Source: Bradyrhizobium centrolobii (GTDB taxonomy: Bacteria > Pseudomonadota > Alphaproteobacteria > Rhizobiales > Xanthobacteraceae). Taken from it: a DNA stretch of 33,059 nucleotides. Below the pieces are notes generated by a model. It worked only from the letters and a program-made list of their open reading frames with translations. It made no database searches and had not been told where the DNA came from. Below are positions 1 through 7,225 of this stretch, piece by piece; position 1 is the stretch's first letter; each line of letters starts with the position of its first letter. Location of the stretch: NCBI RefSeq assembly GCF_001641635.1, contig NZ_LUUB01000082.1, positions 1 through 33,059 of the forward strand, read 5' to 3'. The position numbers and the translations under genes are program-made.

Positions 1-12
1 TAGGGTCCAGAC

Positions 13-776
13 TCAATTGATCCAATAGGCGACGATGGCTGCGATGTGGACGGCAGCCAAGAAGTTTCTGGCGAGTTTATCGTAACGAGTTGCGACACGC
101 CTGAAATCCTTGAGCCGGCAGAAGCAACGCTCGATAACATTGCGCCCTTTATAGATGCGCTTGCTGAAGTTGTGGAAGGTCACCCTGTTGGATTTGTTTG
201 GAATGACGGGCTTGGCGCCACGATTGACGATTTCGGCGCGAAAGCCGTCGCCGTCGTAGCCTTTGTCCCCAATGAGGGCAGACATGGGCGGCGCGAGTTC
301 CAAAAGGGCCGGCGCTGCGGCAATATCTGCGTCCTGGCCCGGAGTGAGATGAAATGCGCAGGGTTTGCAATCAGGGTCGCTCAGCGCGTGGATTTTCGTG
401 GTCCGCCCGCCGCGCGAGCGGCCGATCGCCTGTTCATGTTCCCCCCTTTTCCGCCGCTCGCCGAGCGATGCGCCTTGATCGAGGTGGAGTCGATGGACAA
501 AGTCACGCCATCCTTGCCGCAGCGGGCGAGCGCTTCAAAGATCGCCTGCCAATGTCCGCGCTTGGCCCAGCGATTGAACCGATTGTAGATCGTCGTGTAA
601 GGACCAAAGTCGGGCGGGCAATCGCGCCAGCGCGCGCCACACTGAAGCATGTGGATGATACCGCTGATGATGCGTCGATCATCTTCGCGCTCCGGTCCGG
701 TCTGGTTCGTTGGCAGATGCGGCTTTATCTGAGCCCACTGCTTGTCGTTGAGCCAGAACAGCCCCTTGCGCATCAA
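13..776 (-). CDS. IS5-family transposase, two frames joined by -1 frameshift
   Basis: This DDE transposase carries out the cut-and-join steps for the flanking IS. The first frame starts with ATG at 776 and stops at 381. The second is closed from about 450 to 13. On the minus strand an A4G6 run (450-441) lies where the two frames overlap, and a -1 slip there gives a continuous protein of about 254 residues. That product reads GGKGGEHEQAIGRSRGG across the joint, the usual IS5 text. The catalytic triad is then D96 (SIDST), D171 (LIGDKGYD) and E216. The E lies in a full Y-(2)-R-(3)-E-(6)-K signature (YKGRNVIERCFCRLK). The N-terminal half has the helical DUF4096-like region of this family. The ends and all key residues are intact, so the element may be active. 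The frameshift is inferred from sequence only. Confidence 0.85.
441..450 (-). other. Probable -1 ribosomal frameshift site (A4G6)
   Basis: In the upstream transposase frame the codons are GGA AAA GGG GGG AAC. Slipping back one base around A-AAA-GGG moves translation into the downstream frame, which is open from here to the end of the gene and carries the second D and the E of the DDE triad. Several IS5 relatives are known to use this arrangement. Confidence 0.6.
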
Positions 777-981
777 AGCCCCCGTGCCGAATCAGTTCGG
801 GTGCAAGAGAATCAGAGCGCGCTAATTAGGTACAGACCCTAGTTCGGACGTGTGTAAGAGATTATCAGAGCGCGTCCGATCGATGCAGATGACTCGAAGC
901 GAACATTTGCGCAAACGAACTTCAGCGCAGAAGCATAAGCCGGGATATCTTGGGAGCCGTCTGATTGGTGAATAACCAGCG

Positions 982-2571
982 TTAGGAAAGTCTGCTCATC
1001 CATTTGGTAATCAAAGAAACGGCACGAGGATCTGTGTAGCCGCGGCTATGAATGATGCCCTGAGTTGCAGCCCGCCACTCTTCAAAAACTACGTCCTCGA
1101 GCTCGCCAATCAGTTTCCGATCTTCTTCAAGCTCAGCCTGTATATACCTTTCCTGGTGGTCCAAGCGACGCTCGTGGCGGTCCAACGGCGGGACAACTGT
1201 TATCTGCCATGTTCCCGGAGGAGTGCTTTCCGCGGAAATGAGTACATATCCGCCGACCGGAAAGAACTCGCGTCCGAAAAGCAACAGTGCCGCGCCGGCT
1301 AGCATTGAGACAGGGAACGAAAGAATCCATCGCGAAAAAAGGCTGACCCAGTCGAGCAGGCGGCTTATCGAACCACCGACGTAGGGCCATGTTCGCGACT
1401 TATCGATTGCTGCCGCCATGGACAACATGATGAAGCCATACACCCGAAGTACGACGAAAGAGACCACTCGCGAAAAGATCAGTGCGCCGTAAGTCTCATC
1501 GGCTGGTACGCGGAGAAGAAGTGTGGGTACGGGCGCCGAAAGAGGTAGGCGACACCTCTCTTTTATCTTCCAGGCCGCATCATTTGGAGCGTCAGTAATG
1601 CTTGGCTGCCGGTCGGAAAGCCATTCGGAGTATATCAAACTACCGATCAGCAGCATGAAGTACAGAACAACCATCACCGGCACAGCTGGTATGATTCCAG
1701 CCGATGCAAGGAAGGGATGACTAACCACCCAACCGATAGCGTTACCAATAATCGAAGCGAGCGCGCTCAGTGTGTGCTCGAAAAGATTTAGGTCTCCAAA
1801 GGCCAGCCACCAAAACAGAAATAGCGCCAACCACCCTGCGGCCGCCTCGATCGAAGGGAGAATGTCGGCAATGCGTGACTGCCGTTCCGAAACCCAATCC
1901 AAGAAGATCGTATGACCGATCGTGAGCATGCCGCAAAAGACAAGCATCGCAAGCATCAAAAGCGAAGCTGCTATGATTTCGAGTAATGCAAGGGCAGGAT
2001 GACCGCCGATCCAACTAATAGCGTTACCAATAATCGAACCGAAAGTGCTCAGCGTACGCGCGACAAGATTTTGCTCTCCAAAACCCAGCCACCAAAACAG
2101 AAATAGCGCTAACCATCTTGCGGCGGCCTCGATAGGAGGGAACGGCGGCGAGATAGACGGTTCAACTTCCCTTAAACGATATACATGCAGGAATGGAGTG
2201 CCGATACTGACCAAACCGTCGAAGGAAGAGGCCGTTGCCATGTCCAAGAAAGCCATGAGGGCAACGCTGCCACCATGACTGTGGCACAGGGCAAGGCGTT
2301 TTGTACCTGGTGGTTTTGGAGCAAGCTCAGCGACGAATTGTTTGAAGTCCTTGGCTGCTTGTTCGCGCGCGCTGACAGTGTTCCGGCCAGACCAAGTGAA
2401 CCGGCGGTAACCTGCGTCTGCGCCAGCGAATTCCATCAGTTTTTGTACGAAGTATGTATCCTTCTGTCCGTACTTTCCGTCTCGCGCCCATGTTCCATGA
2501 ACGAAGATGAGTTCAAAAGATGATCGAGCCGTCGGCGTCATCGGCTGCCTTGCGAACGCTTCAGTTGCCAT
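982..2571 (-). CDS. Alpha/beta hydrolase with duplicated transmembrane insert
   Basis: This is a membrane-anchored serine hydrolase of unknown substrate, 529 residues from ATG 2571. ATG 2541 has a better upstream AAGG and would give 519 residues. VHGTW (24-28) is the oxyanion strand, CHSHGGS (96-102) is the nucleophile elbow with S98, D358 in RVPADE is a likely acid, and H508 in HSRGYTDP is a likely base. Between S98 and D358 lies a hydrophobic insert built of two copies of a module starting at I147 and I241. Its period of 94 residues (282 bp) is also visible in the DNA (1738 vs 2020; 1804 vs 2086). Further membrane segments lie near 362-388 and 412-436, followed by a charged, probably helical stretch at 463-495. 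Base composition is clearly less GC-rich than in the rest of the window, and it lies beside an IS, suggesting transfer. The fold call is firm; the role (lipase, esterase or effector) is unknown. Confidence 0.75.
   Translation of the reverse strand: MATEAFARQPMTPTARSSFELIFVHGTWARDGKYGQKDTYFVQKLMEFAGADAGYRRFTWSGRNTVSAREQAAKDFKQFVAELAPKPPGTKRLALCHSHGGSVALMAFLDMATASSFDGLVSIGTPFLHVYRLREVEPSISPPFPPIEAAARWLALFLFWWLGFGEQNLVARTLSTFGSIIGNAISWIGGHPALALLEIIAASLLMLAMLVFCGMLTIGHTIFLDWVSERQSRIADILPSIEAAAGWLALFLFWWLAFGDLNLFEHTLSALASIIGNAIGWVVSHPFLASAGIIPAVPVMVVLYFMLLIGSLIYSEWLSDRQPSITDAPNDAAWKIKERCRLPLSAPVPTLLLRVPADETYGALIFSRVVSFVVLRVYGFIMLSMAAAIDKSRTWPYVGGSISRLLDWVSLFSRWILSFPVSMLAGAALLLFGREFFPVGGYVLISAESTPPGTWQITVVPPLDRHERRLDHQERYIQAELEEDRKLIGELEDVVFEEWRAATQGIIHSRGYTDPRAVSLITKWMSRLS
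1738..2115 (-). repeat. Tandem 282-bp duplication inside the hydrolase gene
   Basis: Matching blocks recur exactly 282 bp apart: one beginning AGCGTTACCAATAATCGAA at 1738 and 2020, and one beginning CAGCCACCAAAACAG at 1804 and 2086. At protein level IEAAAxWLALFLFWWL and TLSxxxSIIGNAI are repeated. The near-identity of parts at DNA level points to a fairly recent in-frame duplication. Confidence 0.85.
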
Positions 2572-2942
2572 TTTTGATCAACTAAGGCTATCCAACCGCA
2601 ACCTGAGATGGAGAGCAAGTCGTCTTTCCAACGAAATCCGCAGTCACTTTCTCATGAGCAGTAAACACCCGCAGTCTCCTCCAGTCTTCTGATAGCCCTT
2701 GGTCGACGTTCCTTCGCCTCGCGTCGATGCCGGTTTGGTCGGCAAAGCGGACATCGCTTCAAAATTTGTCTGCCAGGCCTGACGGATCGCTGTCAGAGCG
2801 CCGCGTATGAGCTATCTTCAACCGCGGCCGCCGCGACGTTGACGAGAGCTGTCGGATGCCGTCGCATCCGCATCCTGCTTGCTTCACCATCGCAGAGTTC
2901 AACGCACGGCGAGGATCTGAATCAGGAACAGCGAGACAGGCC
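2572..2942. other. Non-coding gap, no recognised element
   Basis: This 371-bp gap lies between the hydrolase start and the PLP-enzyme start. Base composition shifts from the lower-GC block to the GC-rich backbone across it, with the change near 2690-2850. I see no RNA gene, strong hairpin or confident promoter. It should contain the divergent promoters of both neighbours. Confidence 0.4.
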
Positions 2943-4226
2943 ATGGCAAAACCGTTTCCGTCGAAGACCCACATCGGCAACCATATGCTGCATCCCGAAA
3001 CGCTGATGCTGACCTACGGCTACGATCCGCAACTCTCGGAAGGTGCCATCAAGCCACCGGTCTTCCTGACCTCGACCTTTGTGTTCAGGACGGCCGAAGA
3101 CGGACAGGATTTTTTCGATTTCGTCTCCGGCCGGCGCGAGCCGCCGGAGGGGATGGGCGCCGGCCTCGTCTATTCGCGCTTCAATCATCCCAACAGCGAA
3201 ATCGTCGAGGACAGGCTCTCGGTCTACGAGCGCGCCGAGAGCTGCGCGCTATTCTCGTCCGGGATGGCGGCAATTGCGACGACGATCCTCGCCTTCGTCC
3301 GGCCGGGCGACGTCATTCTGCACTCCCAGCCACTTTACGGCGGAACGGAAACCCTGCTTGCCAACACGCTTGCACGGCTTTCGATCAGCGCGGTCGGTTT
3401 TGCCGACGGCATTGACGAAACGGCGGTCAAGCAGGCGGCAGAGGCGGCCACGCGCAAAGGCCGGATTGCGATGATCCTCATCGAAACCCCGGCCAACCCG
3501 ACCAATGGCCTGGTCGATATCGCCATGATCCGCCGCGTCGCCGACGCGATCGGGCAAGCGCAGGGACATGCGCCCATCATCGCGTGCGACAATACCTTGC
3601 TCGGGCCGGTGTTTCAGCGGCCGATCGAGCACGGTGCAGACCTTTCGTTGTACTCGCTGACCAAATATGTCGGCGGTCATTCCGACCTTATCGCAGGTGC
3701 CGCGCTCGGCTCAAAGGCGATCATGAAGGACATCAAGGCGCTGCGAGGCGCCATCGGCACCCAACTGGATCCCCATTCCTGCTGGATGATCAGCCGGTCC
3801 CTCGAGACGTTGAGCATTCGCATGGAGAAAGCGGACAGCAACGCGCACCTCGTGGCGGATTACCTGCGCGACCACGCCAAGGTGGCGAAGGTCCACTATC
3901 TCGGTCATCACGAGGCCGCTTCGGCGGCCGGACGTGTCTTCGCAAGGCAATGTCTTGGTGCCGGATCCACGTTCTCATTCGACATCGTCGGTGGCCAACC
4001 GGCGGCTGTGAAATTCCTGAACGCGCTGCAAATCTTCAAGCTGGCGGTGAGCCTCGGGGGAACCGAATCGCTCGCCAGCCTGCCTGCAACCATGACCCAT
4101 TCCGGCGTTCCGGCCGACATCCGCCGGAAAATCGGGGTTCTCGACTCCACGATCCGGCTATCGATCGGTATTGAAAATCCGTCGGATCTGATCGCGGATC
4201 TCGCGCAGGCGTTGAGCCAGGCTTGA
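2943..4226 (+). CDS. Cystathionine gamma-synthase-family PLP enzyme
   Basis: This is a cytosolic fold-type I PLP enzyme of the Cys/Met metabolism family (trans-sulfuration or gamma-lyase chemistry on sulfur amino acids). It is 427 residues from ATG 2943. An upstream ATG at 2856 would add 29 residues of poor composition, so the later start is preferred. K241 in SLTKYVGGHSD is the Schiff-base lysine. D216 in CDNT contacts the pyridine nitrogen, Y132 in PLYGGT stacks on the ring, and Y77/R79 in YSRFNHPN reach the phosphate of the partner subunit. R405 in TIRLSIGIE binds the substrate carboxylate. All family residues are present and the length is normal. Whether it makes cystathionine, sulfhydrylates homoserine esters or cleaves methionine cannot be told here. 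No sulfur-pathway neighbours are visible and it appears monocistronic. Confidence 0.88.
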   Translation: MAKPFPSKTHIGNHMLHPETLMLTYGYDPQLSEGAIKPPVFLTSTFVFRTAEDGQDFFDFVSGRREPPEGMGAGLVYSRFNHPNSEIVEDRLSVYERAESCALFSSGMAAIATTILAFVRPGDVILHSQPLYGGTETLLANTLARLSISAVGFADGIDETAVKQAAEAATRKGRIAMILIETPANPTNGLVDIAMIRRVADAIGQAQGHAPIIACDNTLLGPVFQRPIEHGADLSLYSLTKYVGGHSDLIAGAALGSKAIMKDIKALRGAIGTQLDPHSCWMISRSLETLSIRMEKADSNAHLVADYLRDHAKVAKVHYLGHHEAASAAGRVFARQCLGAGSTFSFDIVGGQPAAVKFLNALQIFKLAVSLGGTESLASLPATMTHSGVPADIRRKIGVLDSTIRLSIGIENPSDLIADLAQALSQA

Positions 4227-4445
4227 GCTTCGGTCATGCGTCTACAGCGCGCAGGATGAGTCGCGCGAAGCGAAACCCATCCTCGAGCACGCGACGCGTC
4301 AACGCCATGAGGCAGGCGCCTCAAAGCGGGTCGGGCAGTGCGCGCAAAGAGAGTGATGGGTTTCGCTAGGATCAAACGTGAGCTGTCGTCCCAGCTCCAA
4401 GGCGTGGCGACGAAGATAGATGATGAGACCCGACGAGGTCTTGCG

Positions 4446-4694
4446 CTATTGCGCCGCTACGTTCCCGTTTGCGTTGAAATCATTCTTCGGGTTGTAGCCG
4501 GAGTCGTGCAGATTCCGAAGATGCATGGCATGGTCGCCGCTGTTCACGCCGCCCATCCAGACGCCCGGAGGCGGAGACTCAGGGGCGGCGGCCTGCGCGT
4601 TCATCGGACGGTGATGATGAGTGTGGTGCGCAGCGAGCGCAGTAGAACCGGAGAGGGCGAGGATAGCGAGACCGACGAGAAGGCTTCTGCTCAT
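4446..4694 (-). CDS. Small secreted His-rich protein, function unknown
   Basis: The product has 82 residues from ATG 4694, chosen because a strong AGGAG sits 6 bases upstream (minus strand) and a signal peptide follows at once (MSRSLLVGLAILALSGSTALA, cleavage about residue 21). A longer frame upstream to 4829 lacks these features. The mature part starts with a His cluster (AHHTHHHRP), has a Pro/Ala linker and ends in an Asn/Gly-rich tail (GYNPKNDFNANGN). I do not recognise a domain. It is probably periplasmic; the His cluster could bind metal, but that is conjecture. A candidate promoter with a palindrome lies at 4735-4763. Confidence 0.7.
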   Translation of the reverse strand: MSRSLLVGLAILALSGSTALAAHHTHHHRPMNAQAAAPESPPPGVWMGGVNSGDHAMHLRNLHDSGYNPKNDFNANGNVAAQ

Positions 4695-4728
4695 AGTCAG
4701 CTCCTTTGAGATTCCCCCTCCCCGAGTG

Positions 4729-5037
4729 CTACAGCTTATAGCACAACCTGCACGCATGCAGGTATCTGCATCTGTCGCCGTCACCGTAAAGTGAAATCGT
4801 TCGAGATGGCGTGAACTGCGCAAAGCCAAACGTCGGGCTCATCACGCGACGGCGTTGTGGCAACTGAAGCTTGAATTGGACGAACCACGCATAGAGGAGG
4901 CCGAGCGCAACAACGGAAACGACGTAGGCCACTTGAGTGGTCCGGCCCGCAGATGTCACCAGCACCGGTTCTGCATATGGATCGACAAGATCGTCGCCGT
5001 GTTCCGAACTCGGAGCGCGGACGGGATGAACCGTCAT
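4729..5037 (-). CDS. Possible small single-pass membrane protein
   Basis: This is an open frame of 102 residues from ATG 5037. Its first 65 residues look protein-like: a polar acidic N-terminus, then one convincing transmembrane helix (about 36-54, VAYVVSVVALGLLYAWFVQF) followed by basic residues. The last 35 residues look less natural, there is no clear ribosome-binding site, and the frame runs over the promoter of the next gene. It could be a real short gene, a decayed one, or chance. I do not recognise a family. Confidence 0.3.
   Translation of the reverse strand: MTVHPVRAPSSEHGDDLVDPYAEPVLVTSAGRTTQVAYVVSVVALGLLYAWFVQFKLQLPQRRRVMSPTFGFAQFTPSRTISLYGDGDRCRYLHACRLCYKL
4735..4763 (-). promoter_or_regulatory. 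Candidate promoter with palindrome upstream of small secreted gene
   Basis: Reading the minus strand, a 7-bp inverted repeat ACCTGCA / TGCAGGT with a 4-base loop (4763-4746) is followed directly by TATAAG (4740-4735), a good -10 match, 40 bases before the ATG at 4694. The palindrome occupies the spacer and -35 zone, where a repressor or activator would act. No clear -35 is present. Confidence 0.35.
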
Positions 5038-5261
5038 CAGCCGAATTGAGCGCTTGTCGTCGTCTCATCCGGGACCGGCGGCTGACGAGAGTGCCGCCAA
5101 CCTGCCAGGCCAGCTTGCGCACTGTTCGGATGTGAACGGAATTCCCTAAGACCAGGTGACATTTGTGGTTGCATTGGTTGAAACGCTTCGCCGCGACATG
5201 AGGGGCCAGCATCGCTGCGAGGACGTGCGCTCATATGCGAGATCGCACCGGGTATCGGAAT
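4764..5261. other. Intergenic stretch with only one doubtful ORF
   Basis: Apart from the uncertain 102-residue frame (4729-5037), this stretch between the small secreted gene and the CHRD gene terminator holds nothing I can support. There is no RNA gene, no strong repeat and no clear promoter. Confidence 0.35.
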
Positions 5262-5263
5262 CG

Positions 5264-5296
5264 AAAAGGCCGGACGCTCCCGCGAGCCTCCGGCCT
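5264..5296 (-). terminator. Rho-independent terminator of CHRD gene
   Basis: On the minus strand, 21 bases after the CHRD stop codon, AGGCCGGA (5296-5289) pairs with TCCGGCCT (5274-5267) across a 14-base loop and runs straight into TTTT (5267-5264). Confidence 0.75.
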
Positions 5297-5317
5297 CGTT
5301 TGCTGCAAGCGCTGCGC

Positions 5318-5734
5318 TTACTTCGTCACCTGGCCACGGATCTCGCCGCCGGGGTTCGCGGCGGTGTGAATGTTGACGTAGTACTTGCCGGCGAGCAGAT
5401 CGGCGGCCTGCGCGTCGGTCAGCGTCGCGCTGCCCTCGACCGGGCTTTTGGTGGCATTCGGGATCGCGACCGCGACGCCGGCGTTCTTGCCGGTCTCGGC
5501 CGGCCCGTGGAAGTGGGCGGCTGTGGCGGGGCCGGAGAGGCCCGAATAGGTCACCTTCCAGGACAGCTTCTTGCTGGCGGCGTCGTAGTCGAGATCGGCC
5601 GTCCCGGTGCCGCTGGTGGTCGTGGCGGGCACCTCGGACTTGCCGTCCAGCGTTGCTTTCAGCTTCTCTGCGCTGGCCGGGCCCGCAAAAGCGACGGCAC
5701 CCAGCGCTAACACGGCGATGACGGTCTTGTTCAT
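5318..5734 (-). CDS. Secreted CHRD-domain protein
   Basis: This is a 138-residue exported protein consisting of a signal peptide (residues 1-22, ending GPASA) and one CHRD domain, the module first described in chordin. ATG 5734 is chosen over an upstream ATG at 5776 because GGGAGAG lies just before it and the signal peptide begins there. The domain shows its hallmarks: an early EVPATTTSGTGTA strand, HFHGPAETGKNAGV (74-87), and the closing NIHTAANPGGEIRGQV (121-136). Prokaryotic CHRD proteins are periplasmic or surface proteins of undetermined role. It stands alone, with its own terminator at 5264-5296, and is divergent from the cytochrome gene across a 153-bp gap. Confidence 0.88.
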   Translation of the reverse strand: MNKTVIAVLALGAVAFAGPASAEKLKATLDGKSEVPATTTSGTGTADLDYDAASKKLSWKVTYSGLSGPATAAHFHGPAETGKNAGVAVAIPNATKSPVEGSATLTDAQAADLLAGKYYVNIHTAANPGGEIRGQVTK

Positions 5735-5887
5735 GACACTCTCCCTGGTGGCCTTATTGGCCTGCCAAACTTCCAACAGCGGGCATTTCAGTTTATTCCC
5801 GTTTCCGGCGGGGGCGGGCTAAATTCTTCGTGGCTGGAGTTGCAACGACATCGGTCATAGGTTCGCCGCAACGAGTGGGTGGACCGC

Positions 5888-6814
5888 ATGTTGCAACGAA
5901 CAATTTCCGTGGCGCTGCTCGCAGCGGTTGCCGCGGCCGGTGTCTACTGGTGGCTCAGCGCGCCTACCGCGGTGCTCGCCGACACCGGCCTCGCCCATGC
6001 GCCGAACTTTGCGAATGGCGAGGAGATGTTCAACGCCGGCGGCTGCGCCTCATGCCATGCCGTGCCCGACCAGCCCGATCGCACCCGGCTCGGCGGCGGC
6101 GTCGCGATCCGGTCGCCCTTCGGGACGTTCTACGCGCCCAACATCTCTCCCGATCCGAACGATGGCATCGGACGATGGAACGAAGCCGCATTCGTCAACG
6201 CGGTGACGAAAGGGGTTTCGCCGGCTGGACAGCATTATTTTCCGGCCTTTCCGTATACCTCCTATCAGCATGCGAAGCGCGAGGACGTGCTTGATCTCTT
6301 TGCCTATCTGAAGACGCTTCCTCCCGTCGCGGGCAAGGTGCGCGATCATGACGTGCGCTTTCCCTTCGACATCCGGCGCAACGTCGGCATCTGGAAGTTC
6401 CTGTTCATGGACGGCAAGCCATTCGCTGCCGACGCTGCGCGGTCGCCGCAATGGAATCGCGGGGCGTATCTCGTGAACAGCTTTGGCCATTGCGCGGAAT
6501 GTCACAGCCCGCGCAATTTTCTCGGCGGCATCATCGGCGCACAGCGTTTTGCCGGCGGCCCCAATCCGGAAGGCGAGGGCTGGATCCCCAACATCACCCA
6601 GAAGCGCCTCGGCGACTGGAGCGCGAAGGACGTCGCCTATTTCCTGAAGACCGGCGAACTGCCTGACGGCGACAGCGCCGGCGGCGCGATGAGGCGAGTG
6701 ATCAAGAACACCTCGCTGTTGTCGGAGCAGGACCTCGCGGCGATGGCGGAGTACGTCAAATCGCTGCCGCCGGTGGACGGACCGACGCCGCCGAAGCGGA
6801 AGGAGGGTGGCTAG
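5888..6814 (+). CDS. Membrane-anchored diheme cytochrome c
   Basis: This is a periplasmic electron-transfer protein of 308 residues, anchored by an N-terminal helix (about 5-27). Two haem c sites are visible: CASCH at 53-57 and CAECH at 202-206. The layout matches the cytochrome subunits of membrane dehydrogenases (gluconate, alcohol or nicotinate type), including NISPDPNDGIGRW and PYTSY. In the first domain the position that usually carries the axial Met (YPAMPY) reads FPAFPY, so its sixth ligand is unclear. In the second, M268 is a candidate. No dehydrogenase subunit gene adjoins it, so its partner is unknown. ATG 5888 is chosen; GTG 5879 in the same frame would add three residues. The end is convergent with the Lrp-like gene, 10 bp away. 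Confidence 0.88.
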   Translation: MLQRTISVALLAAVAAAGVYWWLSAPTAVLADTGLAHAPNFANGEEMFNAGGCASCHAVPDQPDRTRLGGGVAIRSPFGTFYAPNISPDPNDGIGRWNEAAFVNAVTKGVSPAGQHYFPAFPYTSYQHAKREDVLDLFAYLKTLPPVAGKVRDHDVRFPFDIRRNVGIWKFLFMDGKPFAADAARSPQWNRGAYLVNSFGHCAECHSPRNFLGGIIGAQRFAGGPNPEGEGWIPNITQKRLGDWSAKDVAYFLKTGELPDGDSAGGAMRRVIKNTSLLSEQDLAAMAEYVKSLPPVDGPTPPKRKEGG

Positions 6815-6824
6815 CGCAGCAGCC

Positions 6825-7070
6825 CTAGCTGCTTCCGAACGCCTTGAACGTGATGATGGTATGGGTGTCCTGGATGCCCGGCAGGACCTGCACCTTCTCG
6901 TTGATGAAGTGGCCGATGTCGGTATCCTTGTCGACGTAGAACTTCACCAGCAGGTCGTAGTCGCCGGCCGTGGAATAGATCTCGGAGGCAATCTCGGCTT
7001 CGGCGAGCGCGTTGGCGACCGTGTAGGACTGGCCGAGCTTGCATTTGATCTGGACGAAAAAAGGAACCAT
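6825..7070 (-). CDS. Stand-alone Lrp/AsnC ligand-binding (RAM) domain protein
   Basis: The 81-residue product consists only of the effector-binding and oligomerisation domain of Lrp/AsnC regulators. No helix-turn-helix precedes it. ATG 7070 is chosen because GGAG lies 9 bases upstream on the minus strand; an in-frame ATG at 7091 would add seven residues. Typical text is visible: MVPFFVQIKCKLGQSY, the EIYSTAGDYDLLVKFYV strand-turn-strand, and VLPGIQDTHTIITFKAF. Such proteins form dimers or octamers that bind amino acids, and can pair with full Lrp proteins or act as small ligand sensors. It is divergent from thiD. It cannot bind DNA by itself as far as the sequence shows. Confidence 0.88.
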   Translation of the reverse strand: MVPFFVQIKCKLGQSYTVANALAEAEIASEIYSTAGDYDLLVKFYVDKDTDIGHFINEKVQVLPGIQDTHTIITFKAFGSS

Positions 7071-7225
7071 CGCGGTTGCTCCGAAGGGCATGATCTGACG
7101 GCTAATAGGCCAAAATCGGCCCGATTTAGCAAGCGAACTTGCTGTCCCGGGCGCAAGCTTGCTTGCTGCCCCCGGGCATGCGCGCTAGGAGGGATCATGG
7201 TCCCTAGGAAGCGGAAAATCGCCCC

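Larger units (their letters stand above)
1..841 (-). mobile_element. IS5-family (IS427-type) insertion sequence, complete
   Basis: The element is bounded by a TA dinucleotide at 1-2 and 840-841, as expected for the short target duplication of the IS427 group. Inside these the ends form imperfect inverted repeats: AGGGTC is shared perfectly and about 12 of the first 17 positions match. It holds one transposase gene on the minus strand in two frames. The size (about 840 bp) fits the group. The left flank is at the window edge, so the duplication can only be read on the available bases. Confidence 0.85.

Noticed and set aside
842..870. Resemblance of the sequence after the IS to sequencing-adapter text
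   Set aside because: Only short, scattered matches occur. Similarity to the IS's own end explains it better, so no contamination is claimed.
7070..7225. TPP riboswitch upstream of thiD
   Set aside because: No thi-box core (CUGAGA) with the matching helices was found in the 155-bp gap.
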